The notes under the pieces are model-generated. The model was not told the origin of the DNA and did not search any database. It saw only the letters and a list, made by a program, of their open reading frames with translations. This document shows, one piece after another, positions 1 through 8,485 of a stretch of DNA of 64,000 nucleotides. This DNA is from Prevotella sp. (GTDB taxonomy: Bacteria > Bacteroidota > Bacteroidia > Bacteroidales > Bacteroidaceae). A program made the position numbers and the translations under genes. How positions within the stretch are numbered: the stretch's first letter is position 1; each line of letters begins with the position of its first letter. The stretch lies in contig JAGAAJ010000040.1 in assembly GCA_017615355.1 (NCBI GenBank), positions 1 to 64,000 of the forward strand. Reading direction: 5' to 3'.

Positions 1-36
1 AAAGTTGAAAGTTGAAAGTTGAAAGTTGAAAGTTTT
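1..36. repeat. Short tandem repeat of a 7-bp unit (GTTGAAA)
   Basis: The window opens in about four and a half perfect copies of the 7-bp unit GTTGAAA, just beyond the 3' end of the leftward cinA-like gene. It probably continues outside the window. It belongs to a class of simple intergenic repeats that recur here in several sequence versions. No gene or regulatory role can be read from it. Confidence 0.8.
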
Positions 37-55
37 TGCTTACAATTACATTTTT

Positions 56-571
56 TTAACTTTCAGTTTCCTCTTTCGGGCCTTCTTCGGCCTTCAGGAA
101 GTCACGCAACATCATCATTGCCTTGTTGGTGGCAACAGTCAGGTTGATGTCGCGACCCTGATCTTCCTCAATCTTAAAGGTCATCACATTGTCGGGTGTG
201 CCAACGGCCAACCAGATGGTGCCGACAGGAATATCCTTGGTGCCGCCGCCAGGTCCGGCGATGCCAGTAGCTGCTACAGCATAGTCGGTATTGAGGGTTT
301 TGCAGGCACCCTTCACCATAGCGATAGCCACCTCTTCACAGACGGCCGTTTTCTCTTCCAACAGCTCATGGCTGACACCTAACAGATTCTCTTTCACCTC
401 GTTGACATAGCAGATGATGCCACCCTTGAAGTATTTCGACGCGCCTGGAACGGCGATGATGGCCTCGGCAATGCGACCGCCTGTGCAGCTTTCTGCCGTA
501 GACACTGTCTTCTCTTTTTCCCACAGCAGTTCATTTATTTCCCTGCTAATGATTTTTCCTTCAAAATCCAT
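56..571 (-). CDS. pncC: CinA C-terminal domain protein, putative nicotinamide-nucleotide amidase
   Basis: A 171-residue stand-alone CinA C-terminal domain. The family deamidates nicotinamide mononucleotide to nicotinate mononucleotide in pyridine nucleotide recycling, in the cytoplasm. Visible family signatures are TAESCTGGRIAEAI near residues 25-38, the YVNEVKENLLGV stretch, and AVAATGIAGPGGGTKDIPVGT around residues 98-118. The length matches the single-domain form, without the N-terminal molybdopterin-binding-like domain of full CinA. The last dozen residues (EEGPKEETES) are acidic and probably disordered. It lies 73 bp downstream of tsaD on the same strand and no promoter of the local type is seen in the gap, so co-transcription with tsaD is likely. 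Family assignment is firm; the exact enzyme activity is by family only. Confidence 0.9.
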   Translation of the reverse strand: MDFEGKIISREINELLWEKEKTVSTAESCTGGRIAEAIIAVPGASKYFKGGIICYVNEVKENLLGVSHELLEEKTAVCEEVAIAMVKGACKTLNTDYAVAATGIAGPGGGTKDIPVGTIWLAVGTPDNVMTFKIEEDQGRDINLTVATNKAMMMLRDFLKAEEGPKEETES

Positions 572-644
572 CTTATGTATATTTACGATTTGACGATTGA
601 CGATTTACAATTTATTGGACTATTTGGCAATTTTCGTTCTAGAT
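572..644. repeat. AT-rich spacer with ACGATTTGACGATT-type repeat
   Basis: The gap between tsaD and the cinA-like gene contains variants of ACGATTTG, ACGATTG and ACGATTTAC in a row (about 585-612). This is another member of the simple spacer repeats seen throughout the window. I see no terminator and no TAnnTTTG box on the minus strand. Confidence 0.55.
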
Positions 645-1685
645 TCAATCAAAAGTTACTTTTGAGAATGCAGGAGCGTCTATCGGACAGAACTCCTTAT
701 CCAAATACTTGTAGTATCCCACGACACCAATCATTGCGGCATTATCGGTGGTATACGAGAACTTCGGAATATAGATCTTCCAGCCATAGCGGCGGGCATG
801 GTCGTGGAAGGCATTGCGCAAACCGTTATTGGCGCTGACACCTCCAGCGACAGCGACATGCTTCACACCCGTCTGCTTTACAGCTAAACGCAACTTCTTC
901 ATTAAGATATCGACGATAGTCCACTCAAGACTTGCTGCCAAATCCTCCTTATGATGCTCAATGAAATCGGGGTCTTCCTCTATCCATTTGCGCAAGCTGT
1001 AGAGGAACGAGGTCTTCAAGCCAGAAAAGCTGTAGTCGAGACCCGGGATATGCGGTTCGGAGAACTGATAGGCCTTGGGATTGCCCTGTCTGGCAAGCCT
1101 ATCGATGATAGGACCTCCAGGATAACCCAAGCCCATCACCTTCGAGCATTTGTCGATGGCTTCACCGGCGGCATCGTCAATGGTTTGTCCCAGCACCTCC
1201 ATATTATTATACGCGCGCACGAGGACAATCTGCGAATTGCCACCAGAAACAAGTAGGCAAAGGAAGGGATAAGGAGGATGATTCTCTCCTCCTTCGGGGG
1301 AATCAGAGGGAGAGCTAATGAAGTGCGCCATCACATGCCCCTGCAGGTGGTTCACATCGATGAGGGGAATACCAAGCGAGCGAGCAAAGCCCTTGGCGAA
1401 ATTGACGCCAACAAGGAGCGATCCCATCAGACCCGGTCCGCGGGTGAAGGCCACAGCCGACAGCTGTTCCTTCGTGATGCCGGCACGTTTGATAGCCTCA
1501 CTCACCACAGGCACGATGTTCTGCTGATGGGCACGGCTGGCCAGCTCAGGCACCACGCCACCATAGGCCTCGTGAACAGCCTGCGAAGCCGTCACATTAG
1601 AGAGCAACACCTCGTTTCTCAGCACTGCCGCCGACGTGTCGTCACAACTCGACTCAATACCTAAGATGTATACGTCCTGACTCAT
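645..1685 (-). CDS. tsaD: tRNA N6-adenosine threonylcarbamoyltransferase TsaD
   Basis: A 346-residue Kae1/TsaD/Gcp ASKHA-fold protein. It transfers the threonylcarbamoyl group to A37 of ANN-decoding tRNAs (t6A), working with TsaB and TsaE. The N-terminal ILGIESSCDDTSAA is the family signature; the metal-binding HLQGH lies at residues 113-117, with RGPGLMGSL at 82-90 and VSGGNSQIVLV after residue 145. VAGGVSANNGLR near residue 280 and the late DNAAMIG are also typical. Length is normal. The ATG is supported by a promoter-like TAACTTTG on the minus strand about 20 bp upstream. It is first in a leftward pair with the cinA-like gene. Usually essential; nothing unusual in the sequence. Confidence 0.97.
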   Translation of the reverse strand: MSQDVYILGIESSCDDTSAAVLRNEVLLSNVTASQAVHEAYGGVVPELASRAHQQNIVPVVSEAIKRAGITKEQLSAVAFTRGPGLMGSLLVGVNFAKGFARSLGIPLIDVNHLQGHVMAHFISSPSDSPEGGENHPPYPFLCLLVSGGNSQIVLVRAYNNMEVLGQTIDDAAGEAIDKCSKVMGLGYPGGPIIDRLARQGNPKAYQFSEPHIPGLDYSFSGLKTSFLYSLRKWIEEDPDFIEHHKEDLAASLEWTIVDILMKKLRLAVKQTGVKHVAVAGGVSANNGLRNAFHDHARRYGWKIYIPKFSYTTDNAAMIGVVGYYKYLDKEFCPIDAPAFSKVTFD

Positions 1686-1704
1686 TTCTTTTACAAACTG
1701 CCTG

Positions 1705-1737
1705 CAAAGTTAGGCATTTTTGCATAAAACGCACAAT
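1705..1737 (-). promoter_or_regulatory. Probable tsaD promoter
   Basis: Read on the minus strand there is TAACTTTG (1705-1712), matching the Bacteroidetes -7 consensus TAnnTTTG. A weaker ATTG (1734-1737) lies about 21 bp upstream in place of TTTG. Transcription would start near 1702, giving a leader of about 17 nt. Confidence 0.55.
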
Positions 1738-1790
1738 GATTCAACAGAAATGTTACGCGCTTTCAGCTTTTTTATCATTGTGGAAAGCGC
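1732..1790. other. Two interlocking perfect inverted repeats between map and tsaD
   Basis: CACAATGAT (1732-1740) pairs with ATCATTGTG (1774-1782), and GCGCTTTC (1757-1764) pairs with GAAAGCGC (1783-1790). The two pairings interlock, so an RNA could form either hairpin, or both as a pseudoknot. The element lies just beyond the map stop codon and overlaps the tsaD upstream region. It could act in map 3'-end formation, but there is no good run of U. Confidence 0.5.
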
Positions 1791-1800
1791 AGTCAGCCCT

Positions 1801-2667
1801 TCAATAGGTCAGCACTTCCACGCCGTGTTCAGTCATCAGCAGGGTGTGCTCCCATTGTGCGCTGGGCTTCTCGTCTTCAGTAATGACCTCCCACTCATAG
1901 GGATCATCAGCATCGATAAAGACTCTCCATGTGCCCATGTTGATCATCGGCTCGATAGTGAACACCATACCGGGCACGAGTAGCATACCCGTACCGCGGT
2001 GACCATAATGGTCGACGTCAGGTTCCTCATGGAACTTCAGACCGACACCGTGTCCGGCCAAGTCGCGTACGATGCCATAACCGTATTTCTTACAATGCTT
2101 CTCGATGGCGTGGCCGATGTCGCCGACAAAGCCCCAGGGCTTGGCCGCCTCCATACCTATTTCGAGACACTCCTTGGCCACGCGCACCAACTGTTCCTTC
2201 TCAGGCGTGGTCTTGCCGATGATGAACATACGCGAGGCATCAGCATAGTATCCGTCGAGGATGGTGGTGAAGTCGACATTGATGATGTCACCCTCCTGCA
2301 ACACGTCCTCCTCCTTGGGAATGCCATGACACACCACCTCGTTGATGCTGGTACAGACACTCATAGGAAAACCCTCATAATTGAGACAGGCCGGCGTAGC
2401 GTTGTGCTCCTCGCAGTATTTGCGGCAAATCTGGTCTATCTCCAGCGTATTCATGCCTTCGTGGATGGCGGCAGCAACGGCATCAAGCACGCCGGTATTC
2501 ACCACGCCGGCACGGCGGATGCCCTCTATTTGTTCTGGGGTCTTAATCAGCTCTCGCGTAGGCACCAGTTTGCCCTTGTTCTCCCAGAACATTATCTGTT
2601 TGTCAAATTCCGTTGGTTCCTGCCCTCTCAGGCAATGCCAGCGGCGCTTTTTCGGATTGGCTGTCAT
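1801..2667 (-). CDS. map: Type I methionine aminopeptidase
   Basis: A 288-residue M24A aminopeptidase that removes the initiator methionine from nascent proteins. The metal-binding set is visible: the two aspartates in VNVDFTTILDGYYADASRMF, the histidine in GHGVGLKFHE, and the glutamates in FTIEPMIN and QWEHTLLMTEHG. An N-terminal extension of about 40 residues, with basic KKRRWH followed by EFDKQIMFWENKGKLVP, precedes the catalytic core, which starts at LIKTPEQIEGIRRAG. The start is supported by a good minus-strand promoter 58-90 bp upstream. The gene is divergent from kdsA, and the two promoters overlap within 170 bp. Confidence 0.96.
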   Translation of the reverse strand: MTANPKKRRWHCLRGQEPTEFDKQIMFWENKGKLVPTRELIKTPEQIEGIRRAGVVNTGVLDAVAAAIHEGMNTLEIDQICRKYCEEHNATPACLNYEGFPMSVCTSINEVVCHGIPKEEDVLQEGDIINVDFTTILDGYYADASRMFIIGKTTPEKEQLVRVAKECLEIGMEAAKPWGFVGDIGHAIEKHCKKYGYGIVRDLAGHGVGLKFHEEPDVDHYGHRGTGMLLVPGMVFTIEPMINMGTWRVFIDADDPYEWEVITEDEKPSAQWEHTLLMTEHGVEVLTY

Positions 2668-2725
2668 CAGATTATTTTTGATTTATGATTTGCAATTTTC
2701 AATTTACTATCATGTTTTTGACGTG

Positions 2726-2757
2726 CAAAATTACTAAGAAGTGCGCAAACAGCCAAA
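2726..2757 (-). promoter_or_regulatory. map promoter
   Basis: On the minus strand there is TTTG (2754-2757), 20 bp, then TAATTTTG (2726-2733). This fits the Bacteroidetes consensus. The predicted transcription start is near 2723. It partly interleaves with the divergent kdsA promoter. Confidence 0.75.
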
Positions 2758-2772
2758 AAAATCTTATTTTCT

Positions 2773-2803
2773 TTTGCTATTTCGCCGCATCTTCGTATCT
2801 TTG
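2773..2803 (+). promoter_or_regulatory. kdsA promoter
   Basis: TTTG (2773-2776), 19 bp, TATCTTTG (2796-2803). Predicted transcription start near 2810, about 25 nt upstream of the chosen kdsA ATG. This rules out the longer reading frame that begins at 2685. Confidence 0.8.
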
Positions 2804-2834
2804 CAGGTTGAAACAGCAAAGAAGAAGCAAGAAC

Positions 2835-3599
2835 ATGACAGCTATCAAGCCAACGTTCATTGCAGGACCTTGCGTCATAGAGTCGGCAGAACTGCTTGAC
2901 ACTGTGGCGCAGCGATTGGTTGAAATCAACCGTCGTCTGGGCATCGACATCATCTTCAAGGCATCCTTCGACAAGGCCAACCGCACCAGTATCCACTCCT
3001 TCCGAGGACCCGGTCTGGAGCGCGGCTTACAGATGCTCGCCGATGTGAAGAGCCGCTACGGCCTGCGTGTGCTGACCGACATCCACGAGGCCCATCAGGC
3101 CGAAGCCGCTGGTCAGGTGTGCGACGTGCTGCAGATTCCGGCTTTCCTCTGCCGTCAGACCGACCTCCTGGTGGCTGCAGCACATAGCGGTTGCATCGTC
3201 AACATCAAGAAGGCACAGTTCCTCAGCGGTCGCGACATGCGCTACCCTGTGGAGAAAGCGATGGAGAGCGGTGCCAAGGAGGTGTGGCTCACAGAGCGCG
3301 GCAACATGATGGGTTACGGCACGCTTGTGGTAGACTTCCGCAACATCAGCGACATGCTCGACATCGTGCCTACGGTCATCATGGACTGTACCCATAGCGT
3401 GCAGCGTCCCGATGCCCGTGACGGCAAAACAGGCGGCGACCGTCGCTTTGTGCCCTCAATGGCCTTGGCTGCTAAGGCATTTGGTGCCACTGGCTACTTC
3501 TTTGAGGTACACCCCACGCCCGACCAGGGGCTCAGCGATGCAGCGAACATGCTGGAGCTGGACAAGCTGGAACCTTTAATTCAGAAGATTCTTCAATGA
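2835..3599 (+). CDS. kdsA: 2-dehydro-3-deoxyphosphooctonate aldolase (Kdo-8-phosphate synthase)
   Basis: A 254-residue class I DAHP/KDO8P synthase that condenses phosphoenolpyruvate with arabinose 5-phosphate to Kdo 8-phosphate, the committed step to the Kdo of the lipopolysaccharide inner core. Family signatures visible are FIAGPCVIES at the N-terminus, FKASFDKANRTS, SFRGPGL, TDIHE, QIPAFLCRQTDLL and the late FFEVHPTPDQGLSDA. I start it at 2835 because the family begins a few residues before FIAGPCVIES and the promoter at 2773-2803 lies inside the longer frame. Its stop overlaps the next start (ATGA), so it is translationally coupled to kdsD, which makes its arabinose 5-phosphate substrate. 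Confidence 0.96.
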   Translation: MTAIKPTFIAGPCVIESAELLDTVAQRLVEINRRLGIDIIFKASFDKANRTSIHSFRGPGLERGLQMLADVKSRYGLRVLTDIHEAHQAEAAGQVCDVLQIPAFLCRQTDLLVAAAHSGCIVNIKKAQFLSGRDMRYPVEKAMESGAKEVWLTERGNMMGYGTLVVDFRNISDMLDIVPTVIMDCTHSVQRPDARDGKTGGDRRFVPSMALAAKAFGATGYFFEVHPTPDQGLSDAANMLELDKLEPLIQKILQ

Positions 3600-4546
3600 C
3601 TACAAGAGAATACGGCATACAAGCAATCCGCGACGAGGCAGAAGCCTTGCTCGACCTCATTCCTAAGATGGACGACCAGTTTGAAAAGGCCGTCGATATG
3701 ATGCTGGCCTGCAAAGGCAAGGTCATCGTGACGGGTGTGGGCAAGAGTGGACATATCGGTGCAAAGATTGCCGCCACCTTCTCTTCCACGGGCACACCGT
3801 CGTTCTTCATCAATCCCCTCGACGTTTATCACGGCGACCTGGGCGTGATGACCTCCGACGATGTGGTGCTGGCCATCTCCAATTCAGGCCTCACCGACGA
3901 GCTGCTACGTTTCATCCCGATGGTGCTGCACCAACAGATACCCATCATTGCGATGACGGGCAACCCGACGTCGCTCTTAGCCAAATACTCCACGTGCCAC
4001 CTGAATATCAGCGTGGAACGAGAGGCTTGCCCCTTGAACCTGGCACCCACCAGTTCCACCACGGCCACATTGGCTATGGGCGATGCCTTGGCCATTGCCC
4101 TCATGCAGAAGCGGCAGTTCCAGCCACAGGATTTCGCCCACCTGCACCCTGGCGGCGAGCTGGGCAAGCGCCTGCTTACCACTGCAGCCGACGTGATGCG
4201 CAGCACCGACCTGCCCTTGCTCACTCCTGAGATGCACTTAGGCGAAGCCATCATGTTAGTGTCGGAAGGCAAGCTGGGCTTGGGTGTAGCCGAAGTGGAC
4301 GGTCGAATCGCCGGACTCATCACCGACGGCGACATACGCCGTGCCATCGAGCGCTGGAAGGCGGCCTTCTTCGACCACACCGTCAGCGACATCATGACAC
4401 GACAACCCAAATGCGTCAAACCGCATACTAAGATTACAGAAATACAAAGCATCATGCAACAGCACAAGATTCATTCAGTACTGGTTGTCAACGATGACAA
4501 TCAGCTCATTGGCGTGGTGGATCATTACTCATGTATGCTGCCCTAA
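3596..4546 (+). CDS. kdsD: D-arabinose 5-phosphate isomerase (KpsF/GutQ family)
   Basis: A 316-residue protein that interconverts ribulose 5-phosphate and arabinose 5-phosphate, the substrate of KdsA. The N-terminal SIS domain (about residues 30-190) shows TGVGKSGHIGAKIAATFSSTG, FINPLDVYHGDLG, AISNSGLTDEL and APTSSTTATLAMGDALA. HPGGELGKRL leads into a pair of CBS domains (about 200-316) with MRSTDLPLL, GLITDGDIRRAIE, DIMTRQPKCV and VLVVNDDNQLIGVVD. The start overlaps the kdsA stop by 4 bp, so the two consecutive enzymes are co-translated. The ending VVDHYSCMLP differs from the usual short family C-terminus but the fold is complete. Confidence 0.95.
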   Translation: MTTREYGIQAIRDEAEALLDLIPKMDDQFEKAVDMMLACKGKVIVTGVGKSGHIGAKIAATFSSTGTPSFFINPLDVYHGDLGVMTSDDVVLAISNSGLTDELLRFIPMVLHQQIPIIAMTGNPTSLLAKYSTCHLNISVEREACPLNLAPTSSTTATLAMGDALAIALMQKRQFQPQDFAHLHPGGELGKRLLTTAADVMRSTDLPLLTPEMHLGEAIMLVSEGKLGLGVAEVDGRIAGLITDGDIRRAIERWKAAFFDHTVSDIMTRQPKCVKPHTKITEIQSIMQQHKIHSVLVVNDDNQLIGVVDHYSCMLP

Positions 4547-4577
4547 TATAATTAATGTGAGAGAGAACCTTACGACT

Positions 4578-7500
4578 ATGAAAAAGATACTGCTTGTTCT
4601 GACACTTATCATTGGCCAGCTTTGGGCCGTCAGTATAGACGCCCAGGAGGTGTTCAAGACACTCAGCGCCCGCAACGGACTGACATCGAGTCAGATAAAC
4701 TGCATACTGAAAGATGACCGCGGCTACATGTGGTTTGGCACACCCGCCGGCCTCTACCGCTATGACGGATATCTGTTCAAGCACTTCCAGACTGACTCGC
4801 AGGATGGCTCGTCGCTGCCCGACAGCTACATCGAAAGCATTCAGCTCGGCATGGGTGGCGAGCTATGGGTAAAGACAGCCGCCGGCTACTGTATCTATCA
4901 TGCGCAGTCGGAGAGTTTTGAGCGAGACTTGCGTCAGGTCTTCGCACGCCTCGGCATCGACGGGCTGCCTACTATCATCTATATCGACAGCAAGCAGAAC
5001 CTCTGGGGTTACATTCCCAACAAAGGCGTCATCTGCTATAACATGCAGCAGCAGCTCATCTACGAGTTTGGATATACCAACAGCGCCTATGCCATACCAC
5101 AGGGCGAGGTGTGCTCCATTGGTGAATGTCTCGACGGTGCCCTCATAGTCTACAGCGACGGACGCATCATTTGCTGTAACGTTACCCGACAGCAGACCAC
5201 TCCGTGGAAAAACCTTGATATTGCACAACGCCATCTGCGCAACACCAACACGCTGAAAGCCTTCGCCGACCAGCTCGACAACATCTGGCTCTATGGCCAG
5301 GGAACGCTCTTTGTCTTCAACAAACAGACCCATACCTGGGACACTACCATCGGTGACCAGCTAGGTCTAACCGGCACCAGTGTTGACTTCAGCATCAATG
5401 CAATGGCCGGCGACCGCAGCGGAAATATCTGGATGGCCACCAGCCGCAACGGTTTGATGCGCATCAACATCAACACACACGAAATGGAGCCTGTAGAAAT
5501 CAGGTCCATGGGACTATACCAGCGTGCCACACAGGCTAAGTCTATCGAGAGCGTCTATGTAGACAATAGTGACTTGCTATGGGTGGGAACGGCGAAGTCA
5601 GGTGTGGCCTACATGGGGCAGAACATCTACAAGTTTGAATCGCAGATGATAGGCGACATCACCGCAATTGCTCAAGACAGTGCAGGCCAGATCTTCTACG
5701 GCACTAGCGATGCTGGTATCATTGGCTACGAAGGGCGCCTGGCCAGCCAGAAAGTATCAGCCCTTGCCTATACTCAGGATGGCAGCCTATGGGTTGGCTC
5801 CAAACAGAACGGACTCACGCGCATTCAGGACGGGCATGTCACCATCTATTCTACCACCAACGACAGTTTGCGCAGTACCGTTGTCAACGATCACATCAAC
5901 GCGCTCTGCACCGATAAGAACGGGAACCTATGGGTGGCTACTGATGGCGGTCTGCAGACATACAACCTCAGACAGCAGCTATTCTCCACCTACAACCGTG
6001 AGAACCGCAAGCTGCATACCAACAGCATCACCTCGTTGCATTACGCCTCAGGCCACCGCATGTTGATAGGTACGGCAGAGGGGCTGCTCATCCTTGATAT
6101 CTCCACACAGGACATCAAGCAGTACGTGGGTAATTCCACAAATATGGAGAAGTTTACCAACAACTACGTGACGCAGGTGTTTGAGGACTCTCGCGGACTC
6201 ATCTGGATAGGAACGCGTGAAGGTGTGAACGTGCTCAATCAGGAGAACGACAACCTAGACGTACTCACTGAAAAGAACGGACTGTGCAACAACAACATCT
6301 GCGGCATCGCTGAGGATATTAACCACAACATCTGGATTTCCACTACCGGTGGTATCAGCCGTATCGTGCTTCAACGTAACCACGAAGATGGCACATTCAA
6401 CTACAGCCCTTATAACTACTCCAGCTTCGACGGTCTGCAGAGCGATGAGTTCAACCTGGGCTCTATCCTTACCACCACTGAAGGAGATGTAATAATGGGC
6501 GGCATCTACGGTGTCAGCCAGATGCGCCATAAATCAGTCAGGGAGCAGTCGGCACTGCCGCCTGTCATGCTGACGCAGCTGTTCATAGGCGAGGAGGAGA
6601 TCTTTACAGGCCACGAATATGACGGCAACGTCATCTTGAGGCAGACCCTTAACGAGAGCTCGGGCATTCACCTGAACAGTGACCAGAATACCATCACCAT
6701 CAAGTTCGGCGGCGGCGACTATAACCAAAGCGAGCGTCTGCAGTTTATGTATTGGATGGAGGGTCTCGACGACGATTGGCACAACGGCGATGCGATGAAG
6801 CATGGAGTGACCTTCGAAGACCTTCCCAGTGGACGCTACAAGTTGCACGTGAAAGCCATTAGCGCAGAAGGTAATATCAGCAATATAGAGCGTATTCTAG
6901 AAATTGTCATTGCTAAACCCTGGTACCTACAATGGTACATGCTGCTGTTTTACGCCATTGTTATCATCACCATCATCTATCTTTGGAAGAAAGGCATCGA
7001 CCAGATACGTGAGCTGTGGCGGCGTAAGAATGCCGTCATTGCCGAGCTGGTTCAACAACGCGAAGACATCAAAGCTGCCAGCGATGAGCTGCGCCAGCCT
7101 ATGTCGCGCATGACCAGCATCATCATGAACCTGGCAGAGAAAGAAGGTTCAACCGACGACCGCGACCAGCTGAACGCCCTCCACTCACAGATGCTGACCA
7201 TCATCACGCGTGTCAGTGACATGCAGGCGTCGCTGGAGCATCCTGAAGAGAAGGCGAAGAAGGCCGTCAACCACACCTACGAACTGAACAGTCGCGGCAT
7301 GATGGAGCTTCCCGAACTGATTAACGACGAGTTGACGTCAGAGATACGCACCAGCAACGACGCGCCTACTGCCAAATACCGCATCTACTTCATCGATGAC
7401 AACATTGACTTCCTCAAGTTTGTCACCGCACGCCTGAAATATGTCTATAACTTCCATCCCTACGATGACATGCAAAAGGCTGCACAGGACATTGAGGCTA

Positions 7501-8348
7501 TGATTCCAGACCTTGTCGTCTGCAAACAGAACATGGAAGGCATGACGGGCAGTGAGCTGTGCAACAATATGAAGATGCACTTGAAGCTGAACAAGATCAA
7601 GTTCATTCTCCTCACCGACACGAAGCTCACGCCCACTGAGATGGCCAGTCAGAACATCACGCTCGCAGCTGATGACTATATGTCGAAGCCGTTCAACATC
7701 CGCGAGGCTGCCATGCGCTTCAACAAGCTATTGGGTATCAGCGATTTCGAAATGACCAACAATCTCATCGAGGGTGCTGAGACACGTATGCTGGAGAGCC
7801 ACAACTCCAGTATGACGACTGCCACCGAAACACTGCCAGAGACGGCGCAGATGCTGAGCGGCGAGGTAGTAGAGGACGAACAGATTAAGGCACTCACCGT
7901 GACATCCATCCGCTCACACCAGCATGAACAGGAGGAAGAAGAGGTGGACGAGAGTGAGCAGAAGTATGATTTCGCTTATGAAGAGAAGGAGTCGGACAGC
8001 TTTAGCATGAGCGATGCCATCGACCAGCAACTCATCACCAGCATCGAACAGTATGTGCAGCAGAACATGAGCCGAGGTCCCATCAATCTGGAGGAGATGG
8101 CCGGTGCCATGGGCATGGGTATGAAGCCGTTCTTCCAGAAGGTACGCGAGGTAACGGGCAAGACACCTGCCGAAGTGGTGCGTGACCTGCGACTGAAGCA
8201 CGCCTGCGTGCTCCTGCAGCGCACAAACATCAACATGAGCGAGCTGGCCAACAACATCGGCTTTGCCACCGCCGAGCATTTCATGAACTTGTTCAAGGAG
8301 CGTTTCGGCATCTCTCCCTCTGAATACCGCAGACGCTATCGCAAGTAA
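4578..8348 (+). CDS. HTCS-like hybrid regulator with degenerate phosphotransfer domains
   Basis: 1256 residues from the ATG at 4578; the signal peptide KKILLVLTLIIGQLWAVSIDA decides the start. Order: periplasmic beta-propeller repeats (many W-(V/I/F)-G-T motifs such as MWFGTPAGLYRYDG and IWIGTREGVNVLN), a Y_Y_Y domain (about residues 670-775), one membrane helix (about 780-802), a short helical dimerisation-like segment, a receiver-like domain (about 933-1050), and an AraC-type helix-turn-helix DNA-binding domain (about 1155-1256). In the family, sugar binding outside is relayed by His-Asp phosphotransfer to the DNA-binding domain. Here the usual SHEFRTPL phospho-acceptor motif reads SDELRQPM, the ATPase domain is absent, and the receiver acceptor aspartate position reads DLVVCKQNM. 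Signalling, if any, would have to be conformational. It follows kdsD by 31 bp. Confidence 0.85.
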   Translation: MKKILLVLTLIIGQLWAVSIDAQEVFKTLSARNGLTSSQINCILKDDRGYMWFGTPAGLYRYDGYLFKHFQTDSQDGSSLPDSYIESIQLGMGGELWVKTAAGYCIYHAQSESFERDLRQVFARLGIDGLPTIIYIDSKQNLWGYIPNKGVICYNMQQQLIYEFGYTNSAYAIPQGEVCSIGECLDGALIVYSDGRIICCNVTRQQTTPWKNLDIAQRHLRNTNTLKAFADQLDNIWLYGQGTLFVFNKQTHTWDTTIGDQLGLTGTSVDFSINAMAGDRSGNIWMATSRNGLMRININTHEMEPVEIRSMGLYQRATQAKSIESVYVDNSDLLWVGTAKSGVAYMGQNIYKFESQMIGDITAIAQDSAGQIFYGTSDAGIIGYEGRLASQKVSALAYTQDGSLWVGSKQNGLTRIQDGHVTIYSTTNDSLRSTVVNDHINALCTDKNGNLWVATDGGLQTYNLRQQLFSTYNRENRKLHTNSITSLHYASGHRMLIGTAEGLLILDISTQDIKQYVGNSTNMEKFTNNYVTQVFEDSRGLIWIGTREGVNVLNQENDNLDVLTEKNGLCNNNICGIAEDINHNIWISTTGGISRIVLQRNHEDGTFNYSPYNYSSFDGLQSDEFNLGSILTTTEGDVIMGGIYGVSQMRHKSVREQSALPPVMLTQLFIGEEEIFTGHEYDGNVILRQTLNESSGIHLNSDQNTITIKFGGGDYNQSERLQFMYWMEGLDDDWHNGDAMKHGVTFEDLPSGRYKLHVKAISAEGNISNIERILEIVIAKPWYLQWYMLLFYAIVIITIIYLWKKGIDQIRELWRRKNAVIAELVQQREDIKAASDELRQPMSRMTSIIMNLAEKEGSTDDRDQLNALHSQMLTIITRVSDMQASLEHPEEKAKKAVNHTYELNSRGMMELPELINDELTSEIRTSNDAPTAKYRIYFIDDNIDFLKFVTARLKYVYNFHPYDDMQKAAQDIEAMIPDLVVCKQNMEGMTGSELCNNMKMHLKLNKIKFILLTDTKLTPTEMASQNITLAADDYMSKPFNIREAAMRFNKLLGISDFEMTNNLIEGAETRMLESHNSSMTTATETLPETAQMLSGEVVEDEQIKALTVTSIRSHQHEQEEEEVDESEQKYDFAYEEKESDSFSMSDAIDQQLITSIEQYVQQNMSRGPINLEEMAGAMGMGMKPFFQKVREVTGKTPAEVVRDLRLKHACVLLQRTNINMSELANNIGFATAEHFMNLFKERFGISPSEYRRRYRK

Positions 8349-8367
8349 GCGAGCTATACTCAATTTG

Positions 8368-8485
8368 ATAAACGACAAATGACAAATGATAAATGCTGCG
8401 CTGTGAAAAGCGCAAAGAAGACATTCTCAGGCAGATTTGGCAGACTGCTGAGTTTATCATTTATCATTTGTTGCTTATCATTTAG
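8368..8485. repeat. Inverted pair of AAATGATAAA-type repeats overlapping a gene start
   Basis: Several copies of (G)ACAAATGA/ATAAATG at 8368-8395 face TTTATCATTTATCATTTG-type copies at 8453-8485. They flank and enter the start of the phospholipase D-like gene: the first block supplies its ATG and the second encodes part of its signal peptide. A transcript could fold this into a hairpin over the start region. Confidence 0.6.

Noticed and set aside
2685..2834. Upstream extension of kdsA
   Set aside because: It contains both divergent promoters and AT-rich spacer repeats. KdsA family proteins start at the ATG at 2835.
4485..4577. Upstream extension of the HTCS-like gene overlapping kdsD
   Set aside because: The signal peptide begins at the ATG at 4578; the extension lies in the C-terminal coding part of kdsD in another frame.
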